63,817 nucleotides of DNA, taken from NCBI RefSeq assembly GCF_001949145.1, contig NW_019091658.1, forward strand, positions 114,652 through 178,468, written 5' to 3'. This DNA is from Acanthaster planci (lineage: Eukaryota > Echinodermata > Asteroidea > Valvatida > Acanthasteridae). Each line of letters opens with the position of its first letter. Positions within the stretch are counted from its first letter, which is position 1. The translations under genes were made by a program, and so were the position numbers. The notes under the pieces are model-generated. The model did no database searches. It was not told the origin of the DNA and saw only the letters and a program-made list of their open reading frames with translations. This document shows positions 45,257-53,463 of the stretch, in pieces.

Positions 45257-46288
45257 TTAATAAACCAAGCTTTTAAAATTGCCGTCTTTAACCATCAACT
45301 GCGCATCCATTACCAACAAATACGTACATTATTTACGTACCCGCCGTCTCTACTTCTCTTTCCATTTGAATTGATATGTCGCCTCCGCCACCAAGCGGCC
45401 TACCCGACCCGTGTGCCGAGTTATCGTCGGAGCTTCTAAAATTTAGCCATAGACCGTACTTATCTTTCGAATAACTTGCCATGTCAGCGCCGGTTAAATT
45501 TAAAATTTTGACGACCGCTCTACCTGCTTCAGAATCTGAGTCTCCAAAGAATTTTGAAACTTCGGTAAAGTGTTGATTTTCAAACAGCCTCTGCAAGTAC
45601 AGCTGATTGGGCTTACCTTTGACAGTGACTCTTGTTTTAGTGATATGCGGATTGTAAAATTTTTGCGGGATTTGAACTGAGGGATCTTTAAATAGGATCA
45701 AGACGCCTTTCAAACTTTTAATCTTTTGATCTATACTAATGTTCCACTGCGTGTCCGATTTATTTACAGTCTGTTTTTCCTAGATTGAATCCTATCAAAC
45801 AGGTAGTAGACGGGACCCCAATGTTTTTTACTCAAACTTTGAACCAAACTTTGAACCAAATTCGTTTAAAGAGGTACGTCTAATGCAACTGCATAACGAT
45901 TTTTATAAGCGTCGGCAATCGCTTTATCTTTGCCGTCGTGTAGAGCTGTACTGGCATCTTCCGCACCCAAACGCAACTTTGCCACGTTTTCTCGTTCCAA
46001 GCCAAAATAGGCCATGTTTTTAGTCTTCGATATCGGTAACCAATTATCTTTAAAGTTGTGAAATATGTCAGCGTCGCGGTAATTGACAATTTTATTGCCC
46101 TGTAAGCTGACGTTGAGTTCAGAGACCAAGTTCCTTGTCAAGTTGTTGTATTCGGTTCTATTATTATCGGATGCTCCGTCCAAGTCCAATGTAAAAGCAA
46201 GTTTTGTTGTGCCAGCATGCCGGGCACTACAACGTCGTCAATTCCTAACGCAGGAAATTTTACGTTTAATGTGTGACCTGCTGCTTAA
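45257..46288 (-). pseudogene. Major-capsid-like protein of the Polinton-type element
   Basis: Pieces in order on the minus strand: a start near 46270 (LNVKFPALGIDDVVVPG), after a frame change TLDLDGASDNNRTEYNNL (ORF 46189-45866), a gap with breaks near 45720-45860, then ORF 45713-45333 (GVLILFKDPSVQIPQ, FYNPHITKTRVTVKG, YGLWLNFRSSDDNSAHGSG) and a last shifted segment ending KSLVY with TAA at 45259-45257. The motifs resemble the capsid-type proteins of invertebrate Polintons as I know them, including the conserved NNRT and FYNP.IT blocks. About 340 residues are represented. At least three frame changes inactivate it. Confidence 0.6.
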
Positions 46289-46674
46289 ATGATGGTCGGA
46301 GGAGCCATAGTCAACGCATGGCATTTACGGGCTCAAATCTTTTATTTAGCAGCTTATCTAAAAATGGAGTGAACGAAGAGCGAAAGAGGCACGATTTAAC
46401 TCTGGAGCAATTGTCGCAAGCGAAACAAACTTGGGACAAAAAAATCGAGTGCACATGCTGGACTTTTTAAACGCATGCATGAGGTAAGAACGCGCAAGTC
46501 AGTAGACATTTGTCAACGTCGGCGAGGTATTGCGCGCTTATGCTGAATTGACTGGTAAACAGGTGACACCCTTGCCGCCAGAGCCCAAATTCAGAAGATC
46601 AGAAAATTCGTGAATTGGTGTGGATTTTTGGAGGGACCGCTTTAGTCGGGTTTTTGGCTTACCGGTTTGCTTAA
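46289..46674 (+). pseudogene. Minor virion-type protein of the Polinton-type element
   Basis: Starting at ATG 46289 (MMVGGAIVNA), the gene runs through several frames: FTGSNLLFSSLSKNGV and KRHDLTLEQLSQAK (ORF up to 46470), then after breaks EVLRAYAELTGKQVTPLPP and a hydrophobic end near 46630-46674. The mix of a Gly-rich start, a long charged helix and a C-terminal hydrophobic segment matches a conserved small protein found beside the capsid gene in Polintons. Its start sits back to back with the capsid gene start, suggesting a shared bidirectional promoter. Confidence 0.5.
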
Positions 46675-46701
46675 GTTAGTTTTTAACTAACTTTATTTTA
46701 A

Positions 46702-47336
46702 ATGGAGAAAGAATTTTCAAAACTATTTTATAGCCCACAAGGCTACAGGAAAGGCGAAAGTGCCATTGACCACTTGCATAAAAAGATGGGTGCAGACAAG
46801 TCGGTTATTAGAAACTGGACAAAAAAGCAAGCAGTCTGGCAAATTTATCTGTTCGCCAAAAATTACGTGCCGAGGCCGAAAATGCTGTAATCAGAGTTTG
46901 TAATCCCAAACGAGACGCATCAAATCGACGTTTTATACCTACCCTGGGATCGAGTAAACCGTAAAACTTTTAAATACGCTTTGACTGTTGTGGACGTGGG
47001 ATCAAAATTTAAAGCGGCCGAGCCGTTGACAAATAAAACGGCTGAACAAACGTCGGAAGCCGTCAAACAAATTTACAAAAGGTCGCCTCTGCTACAGTCT
47101 GGCCTAAATTTGCCATGGTGGATGTTGGGGCAGAATTTAAAGGCAAGTTTAAAAAGATGTTTGGCAAACACGAGGTCGAAATTCAATTGGGCGAACCCGG
47201 CGTACATCAGTCGCAGGGAATCGGCGAACGGTTTAACCGCACGTTAGCCAAGCGTTTACTTGGCGATCAATACGCGCAAGAAATGTTAAACGTAGGCGAA
47301 CGAAATGTGAAATTTTTTTGCAATTCCTGCGACTAA
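46702..47336 (+). pseudogene. Retroviral-type integrase of the Polinton-type element
   Basis: It starts MEKEFSKLFYSPQGYRKG, with a helical N-terminal part and a KNYVPRPK segment. An in-frame TAA lies at 46888-46890; the same frame then continues with the rve core: HQIDVLYLPWDRV (first Asp), TVVDVGSKF, and after a frameshift near 47097 MVDVGAEFKG (second Asp) and QGIGERFNRTL (Glu). All three D, D, E residues are still encoded. This integrase type is the hallmark of Maverick/Polinton elements, where it inserts the linear element with short target duplications. One stop and one frameshift make it non-functional. Confidence 0.8.
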
Positions 47337-47770
47337 ACGAGGGGCTTTGGATCGGCAAATGTTTTGTTGATTGCGTCAACTTCTCTAGACAGCGATTGAA
47401 CAAATTTAACGGCGCGTCTTGGCCTATGTAGGTTTGCACACGCCGTTGCATCTAACGACCGCGTAAGAATAGTCGCATGGCTTGTTGTGTTGTACTTTGA
47501 CCATGTTTGACGGTTTTGGCGGAAGGCGCTCTAAACAGACTCGAAATCTGCGTAGATGACAAAAGGGACGTCTTGTTTATTTTGGTAATTTTCAAACTTG
47601 AGAATATTTCGGCCCAAGGCGCCGTGTCCATTTCTTGGCAGTCTTCTTTGTGTCTTTCTAGTCTTTCTTCAGTTTGAAAGTGAGACAGGCAATTGAAACA
47701 CCGATATGATTTGCCGTTGTGATTACTTACGTCGCCCATTAACCGAGAGAAATTTCCTTGTACGTGTACA
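47337..47770 (-). pseudogene. Fragment of protein-primed family-B DNA polymerase
   Basis: The minus strand carries a zinc-finger-like block SYRCFNCLSHFQTEERLERH followed by C (about 47735-47645). After a frame change near 47450 comes a segment reading FVQSLSREVDAINKTF then ADPKPLV (about 47425-47350). Both are typical of the region preceding the exonuclease/polymerase domains in Polinton DNA polymerases. The whole catalytic part is missing: sequence ends at the integrase tail near 47337. The N-terminal side abuts the terminal repeat at about 47826. Confidence 0.6.
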
Positions 47771-47825
47771 TGCAAATGTACGCCGCGGTACGCGTGTAAC
47801 TGACGCAAGCAGTGTATACTGTGCA

Positions 47826-48341
47826 CGGTACGTGGCTTGATCGGTTCTGTGCATGTAAAACACGTGCAGATCGCGCTGCGCAGAAGTATCAAATATAACT
47901 CAAGAAAGTCGAACAAAAAATTCTAGCTACATAGAACTGATTGAGTAGTTGAGCTGCTGGCCTGTCGTATGTTGTGTCTCACTGTTCTGGGAAAACCTCT
48001 AAAATTCAGAAATTTAGTGGGGAGAAAAGACCAAGTGATCGATTGAAAATGGGAATAATTTATCATCTTAGCAACCACTTTGAGGCTAAATTTCATTTTT
48101 ATGTAGCATTTCTTTTCATGATTATGTAGCGTTTTATTCGGTTTAAGCCTTCTAGAGCTCATATAAACAGTTTTAACGCGATCGTTTGTTAACTTTGTGC
48201 AAACGAAGTTTTCAAAACGAGAAGGCTCAACAGAGGATTGGCAAGTTACTAAGGACACTGCCGTATGGTTCACGTGGTCCGGTCAAGTAACCGCCGCGCA
48301 CGGTCGAAGTCGTTAATTCCACACGTTGAACGGGGTGAAAC
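47826..48341 (-). repeat. Terminal repeat (right end) of the Polinton-type element
   Basis: This ~515-bp segment recurs in inverted orientation at 50592-51110 (shared words include gtttcacccc, caacgtgtgg, cttagcaac, ccaatcctctgttgagcc, tgagacac and catacgacaggcc). Its outer tip is ...caacgtt/gggGTGAAAC near 48341. Polintons have terminal repeats of this size. The copy is diverged from its partner by many substitutions. Confidence 0.65.
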
Positions 48342-48345
48342 TAGC

Positions 48346-48425
48346 CCACATATAGGGCTGTAGTGGCTCTCTTTTACAACCTGTCTCTTAAAAGAGAACC
48401 ACAGCCCTATTTGTGGGGCTAGGGT
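48346..48425. mobile_element. 80-bp hairpin MITE at the Polinton end
   Basis: ctagcccacatatagggctg and its inverted partner (cagccctatttgtggggctag) extend to ctcttttA-type tips facing a 6-base centre, nearly 40 bp per arm. It sits exactly at the outer tip of the terminal repeat, and the gtgaaac word occurs on both sides. Confidence 0.6.
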
Positions 48426-49106
48426 GAAACATACGTGAATTGCAACGAAGTCGCGTACGAACCAGATATATTCGAGATACGACGCAGCCGATGCGCGTCA
48501 TGAAGTAAAAAAATGCCGATGCACGCGACAATCTGTGGGAAGTGACGTCTTTGGAGAGCGCGACAAAATATTCCTAAAGCTATTACAATAATAATAATTA
48601 TTATTATTATATTTACCGAAAATAGGTCACTTGGGAGACATTCCCACAGGAACGTGCACAAAATTTTTAAAACTTTACCGTCCCATAATTCAATATTCCC
48701 TAATCCGATCTTAACCAAAACTTGCATGTTTTCGACCAGTTGCAACCTGGACTCCACGGGCTGCGTGCACGTTTCTTCACTAGCCCTTGTCGTGTAGAAT
48801 ACGAAAATGACGCTGACTTGATAATCGAGATGCATACGTAAAGTCAACCTCGCGCGTATTTCAAAACCTGCATGCTTGCGCCCACGTATTCTCCTGCACG
48901 TCACGAACGTGCAAATCTGCTTCGAATATTCTGCCAGCACGCACGTGGATTCAAAATGTCTGCCATCTTGACGGCGTCAGGTTTACTCCGCGCAGAGAAT
49001 GGAAAATTAGCACTTTAGTTTTTATGGCCTTATGGCCTAAACAAAGCTTTTACAATTTTTAGGCCTCATCACTAGAATTTCCGGGGTGTTGGCCCCATTG
49101 GGCCTT

Positions 49107-49159
49107 CATCATAGCTGTGGGGACAGCTCCGATGAAGGCCCAGTAGGGCCGAAAACTTC
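49107..49159. repeat. Hairpin with ggcccattgggccttcatc-type arms
   Basis: Arms ggccccattgggccttcatc (about 49090-49110) and gatgaaggcccagtagggcc (about 49132-49152) pair with two mismatches around a gcagctgtgg-like centre. It may be part of a short interspersed element. Confidence 0.5.
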
Positions 49160-49382
49160 AGCACCTGTGAGCACTGTTTTTTCTTACTTTCTCCCACAGT
49201 ACCTATCATCACTGCTCCGCAGTTTTGCTATACATGTACATGGTGTACAAGTATGGAAACCGTAGAAAGTCGCATTCGATCATTTAGGAACAGGTCATCT
49301 CGTACACGTGCTAACTCGTAAACCTACCATTTCTCACAACTCCAATTCGTCTCGGGACAACTCGACCATTGAGACAATACGG

Positions 49383-49754
49383 CAGATCCAGAAGTCGACA
49401 TCTCTCAATCGACGAATAGTCCCAACGGTCGAGTTGTCTGTCAATCCGAGGCACAGACGGTTGAGTTGTCCCAAGGGTCGAATACGGGCATTTCACAATA
49501 GTGTGCCTCCAAGAGTTCGCAACGCGTTGGCCAATCACAATACACAAAATCTGTCGACCCAAATCGTGTTTGGAAAGGGTCGACAGATTTCGCGCGTAGT
49601 GATTGGCCAACGCGTTGCAAACTCTTGGAGGTGCATTATTGTGACATGCCCATATTCGACCTTTGGGACAATTCAACCGTCTGTGCCTCGGATTGACAGA
49701 CAACTCGACCGTTGGGACTATTCGTCGATTGAGAGATGCCGACTTCTGGATCTG
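49383..49754. repeat. Large palindrome, 178-bp arms with 16-bp loop
   Basis: Bases 49383-49560 and 49577-49754 are gapless reverse complements with about 14 mismatches by eye (about 92 percent identity). Arms begin cagatccagaagtcg at the outside and meet at ctgtcgaccc / gggtcgacag. Both strands therefore carry near-identical long ORFs, which are by-products. A foldback transposon or MITE is the likely origin. Confidence 0.9.
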
Positions 49755-49904
49755 GATGAATACTATTACGCTCCCACAAAGTGTTCCCCGATATGCATGT
49801 AGATTATAGTGTACACGCTACTACACACACCACTTACCCCACAGCAAGCGCGCAATGACCATCTACACGTAGATTATACGGATTGTACACAGCGCATTGC
49901 ACTC

Positions 49905-50076
49905 CACGCGTGTTCTGGACCATTATGTCCGCATGGCCCATTATGTCCGCAAACTTTTTCAGGCCCATTATGTCCGCCCCATTGTGTCCGCAGGCCCATT
50001 ATGTCCGCCCCATTGTGTCCGCCCCATTGTGTCTGCAGGCCCATTATGTCCGTCCCATTGTGTCCGCAGGATGCGA
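49905..50076 (+). repeat. Array of GGCCCATTATGTCCGC words
   Basis: About ten degenerate copies alternate between cccattatgtccgc and cccattgtgtccgc, separated by ag, gg or aaactttttc. The same words in opposite orientation occur at 51850-52050 and 52452-52545, so the arrays are subterminal inverted repeats of a 2.6-kb unit. Confidence 0.85.
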
Positions 50077-50591
50077 TTGTTAATTGATAAAGTCTCAGGT
50101 ATTTTTCTTTTTTTAAAAAGCTTTCCTTTTTTTTTAAATTCCTTGCAAGTATTTAAATGTATGCTGTTATTCTTCCACAACGGCTCTTTGTTGGGTCATG
50201 TTCCTAATGAAAAATGAAACAATGAAACAAAAGTTTATTTATTCTGGGTCAAGATGATTCTGTGTGGATTACTTTGTGCATAATTCCTTGTAATGGGTTT
50301 CATGGAAATGTACATACATGTAGATAGTAAAAGCAATTCATGAGAAAAAGCTTTACTTTTATGAGTAAGTATGAGTTTGTTTTTGCATTCAATTGGGGAC
50401 CTTGAACAATAGAGGACAATAAGGTCCCCGATTCACATAGGGTCCCCAAATAAAAATTGTGCACAAAACATACGGGTGGTCTTTTAAAAGAGTTGAAGTA
50501 AAACAAAAAAGGAACAATAGGGGATCCCCAGTTGCAGGAAAATTGTGTGTGCGTGGGTGTATAGGGAAAGGGCGTAACAAGTCGCCCTACA
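50077..50591. other. Interior of the array-flanked unit
   Basis: No gene is supported. AT-rich sequence with homopolymer runs; a ggtccccNatt word pair near 50395-50450 is the only structure noticed. Confidence 0.35.
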
Positions 50592-51110
50592 CGCATGTTT
50601 CACCCCAATTCAACGTGTGGAAATTAACGACTTCGACCGTGGGAGACGGTTACTTGACAGGACCATCGTGAACCATACGGAAATATCCTTAGCAACTTGC
50701 CAATCCTCTGTTGAGCCTCCTCGTTTTGAAGACTTCTTTGCACGAAGTTAACAAACGGATTTGAACTCTTTGTATGTGCCTTAGAAGACTTAAATCGAAT
50801 AGAGCACGACAGAATTGGGAAAAGAAATGCGACATAAGTTTCAAATTTAGCGTCAAAGTTGATGCTAAGATGATAAATTATTTCCATTTTCAATCGATCA
50901 CTTCGTCTTTTCCACAAAATTTCTCAATTTTAGATGTTCTCCCAAAACAGTGAGACACTGCATACGACAGGCCAGAATCTCAACTACACGATACAATCAG
51001 TTCTATGTACATGCAGCTATATATTGTTGGTTCGACTTCCATGACTTATATTTGATACTTCGGCGCAGGGCGATCTGTTCGTGTTTTACATGCTCAAAAC
51101 CGATCCAGTA
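50592..51110 (+). repeat. Inverted second copy of the Polinton-type terminal repeat
   Basis: It is the reverse complement of 47826-48341 across about 510 bp with substitutions and small indels. Its outer tip (gtttcacccc at about 50598) faces the tip of the other copy, 2.25 kb away, so the two repeats point outward towards each other. No Polinton gene follows it on the right, so it is a solo end or part of another, deleted element. Confidence 0.65.
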
Positions 51111-51849
51111 TACTGCGGGTTGTTACTGCTGTGAAATTTTCGACTGTTGGAGAAGTGTACATAATGTACATATTCGTGTGGTTCGTGCTCGCACAGTACA
51201 ATGTACATGTACATGTAAAACTCGGGATATACCGTGAATTTCAACATTTTCCTTGCATTTTATAATGACAGATATACCTCGCGGTTACAAAAGTGAACTT
51301 CGTGTTAACTTACTGTACTTTTAAATTTGTATTCCGTTCACAAGTCACTGAATTCTTACGCTCGCAAGACCGTAAGATTTAATGCGGAATGAACGGAATC
51401 GGTGCCGAGTTAGGTCGATATGCAAACGCGTCTGGTCAGGAAAAGAAACAAAAAGGCTAACGTCAAACCGTCAGCATATCTAAACCCTTTAGACCTTTCT
51501 CCACCATAGCCCACTTTTGAAAACTTCAGGAAAACTTCGAATTCTTTGTTTCGCGTCTTCAGAAATCGCATCGAAACCGTAGACAAACCAGCGCTGTCAC
51601 AAAAATCAATTCACAATTAAATTTTCACCAAACACGTAATAGGAAAGGGCCCTCTAAGCGTGCACAATGCAAAACCAGTCTGCTTCTTTTTTGAACACGA
51701 AACAAATGTATACGAAAGACTGACGAAGTTTGCTAAAACGATTATTGAGTTTCACTTGTGTGACTGGCCTGTCACTGTCATCCCTTAAAAAACCTTCATT
51801 CAGACAGAAAATTAATATATTACATGTCATTACACGATACTGATTTGCA
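51111..51849. other. Non-coding stretch right of the solo terminal repeat
   Basis: It contains a run of tacatgta words (51180-51215) and no supported ORF. It ends where the inverted array begins. Confidence 0.35.
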
Positions 51850-52050
51850 GTTACGGACAGAATTGGCCCTCCGGACACAATGGGGCGGACTTAATGGGCC
51901 TGCGGACACAATGGGGGACATAATGGGCCTGCGGACACAATTGGGCCGACATAATTGGCCTGCGGACACAATGGGGCGGACATAATAGGCCCGCGGACAC
52001 AATGGGGCGGAAAAAATGGGCCCGCGGACACAATTGGGCGGACATAATGG
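51850..52050 (-). repeat. Inverted array of GGCCCATTATGTCCGC words, inner part
   Basis: About twelve degenerate copies (gcggacacaatggg, gcggacataatggg) lie in opposite orientation to the array at 49905. The array is interrupted at 52050 by a hAT MITE and resumes at 52452. Confidence 0.85.
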
Positions 52051-52451
52051 CAGTGTTGTAGTCGAGTACTTTCCGAGTACCAACGTTCTCCGCAAAATAC
52101 TGAACTGGGTAAGAGGGAATAAAGCCAGAGTGCACAGGCATTTGATGGTAAATGTGCAAAGGTAAGATTCCGAAATAAATGTTAGACTTCAGACACTCCC
52201 AGTTGTGTAAAATTTAAGTTTGAAGGAGAAAAGTACTTGGCAAGTACTCGGCCGAGTACTTTCTGAGTACTTTTGTCCTAAAAAGTGAATTTGAATTAAA
52301 CAGTGATGGTCTGAAGTCATTATGTTGCTTTGTAATCTTACCTTTATGGATGTACCATCAAATGCCGATGTACTTCAGCTTTGTTCCACCCTAACTAGTT
52401 AAATATTTGGTGGAGAACTTGGCTCTCAAAAAGTACTCGACTACATCACTG
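52051..52451. mobile_element. hAT-type MITE with perfect 8-bp target duplication
   Basis: Ends CAGTGTTGTAGTCGAGTACTT and, in reverse complement, CAGTGATGTAGTCGAGTACTT are flanked by cataatgg on both sides (52043-52050 and 52452-52459). An 8-bp duplication and CAGTG tips fit hAT. The interior has further gagtactt repeats and no ORF. Confidence 0.9.
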
Positions 52452-52545
52452 CATAATGGGCCTGCGGACACAATGGGTCGGACATAATGGGCCAGAAAAA
52501 AGTTTGCGGACACAATGGGCCATGCGGGCACACGCGCGACCCCGT
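52452..52545 (-). repeat. Inverted array, outer part
   Basis: It continues the 51850-52050 array after the MITE and ends with gtttgcggacacaatgggccatgcgggcacacgcg. In reverse complement this mirrors the outer end of the array at 49905 (gcatggcccattatgtccgcaaactttttc). Confidence 0.8.
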
Positions 52546-52739
52546 TGCTCTATGCTGCAACATGCCCTTGAACCGCAACTCCAAAGCACATTTCCAGCTT
52601 AGTCATTTTCCCCCAAATCTTCCTCGGAGTCGATCCTACTTTTAGTCGCACATACAACCCGCACATTCTACGCACGCAGACCCCCAACTCATACCGTATG
52701 TGTCCCGCCAAACCACACACCAAAAGCCTGTGTCCAGTC

Positions 52740-53412
52740 ACGGCACAGTGAGGTCAATTACCTCCGCTCACCCTCAGTTTTACCCCGTAAGAATTACGTG
52801 TAGATTTCCTAGCCATCCAGAGACTAAGCGTTGTACACAACCCAATGTACCGAGAAAGGCTCACCCTTTCCTTTCCATCGTTGACCAAGTCCCCCGTAGC
52901 TCACCCACGAACAGCCTTTCACCCTCCCGCTCCCAAACTTCTCGGAACTTATTGCTCTCCAGAAACTAAGTCAGCGAGGACCAAGTGTGTACAAAATCCC
53001 CATAGACTTTTCTTCCATAAACTTTCTACAGCATGAATTATTCATAACCACCTCAATCCAGTGCTCCCATTGGCTAAGACGCGGACCCAAAAGTCTATAT
53101 AAATCGACCAGCTCCAAGGTCAGCATCGATCATTCACAAGCGGGCAGCTTTGGAGAAACAACCCTCTGACCGTTCGTGAGTGTATGGCTCCGATATGAAC
53201 AACCTTTCTATCACTCCCGAATAAATAGCTCAGACTTGGACGAGCAGAGCAGTACTTGAGTAATATCCAGTCATACTAATAGCAGTTGCTCATTGTAAAT
53301 ATGGAGAAGATGTGAATAATTCTTCAGAATAAAACAGTAGTGTGTGTATAAGTCAATCCAATGACTCTCATTCTTTATGATAACGACTCCCTAGCCTAAG
53401 AGAGACGTTACA
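52740..53412 (+). repeat. LTR-like segment with a full core promoter
   Basis: A CCAAT-type box (cattggct, 53068-53075) lies about 25 bp before a TATA box (tctatataaatc, 53092-53103), followed by AATAAA at about 53219 and 53327 and an end gttaca at 53412. This promoter-plus-polyA layout is typical of an LTR, here probably solo. The start of the LTR and a target duplication were not found, so a cellular promoter remains possible. Confidence 0.35.
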
Positions 53413-53463
53413 ATACTCTAAATCTCTAAATGAGCATCACCCAGAACGGAACTAGGGGGTTGT

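Larger units (their letters stand above)
38310..48341. mobile_element. Degenerate Maverick/Polinton-type element, interrupted by an LTR element
   Basis: A capsid-like gene, a minor virion-like gene, a packaging-ATPase-like fragment, a retroviral-type integrase and a family-B polymerase fragment lie together between 45.0 and 47.8 kb. This is the gene set that defines Maverick/Polinton elements and related viruses. Three further ORFs to the left (Rpb6-like, Cys-rich, possible ssDNA-binding) share its AT-rich codon style and probably belong to it. The right end is a terminal repeat of about 510 bp (47826-48341), repeated inverted at 50592-51110. The left end was not found. Almost every gene has stops or frameshifts and the polymerase is mostly deleted, so this is an inert genomic relic. 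Confidence 0.75.

Noticed and set aside
47923-48273. 116-codon minus-strand ORF
   Set aside because: It lies wholly in the terminal repeat and is not open in the second copy.
48419-48940. 173-codon minus-strand ORF right of the Polinton end
   Set aside because: It contains an Ile run from att repeats and no recognisable motif; outside the terminal repeat.
49308-49802. Long plus-strand ORF (164 codons) and its minus-strand twin at 49311-49703
   Set aside because: Both arise from the palindrome arms; the two proteins are near-identical because the DNA is self-complementary, and no domain is recognisable.
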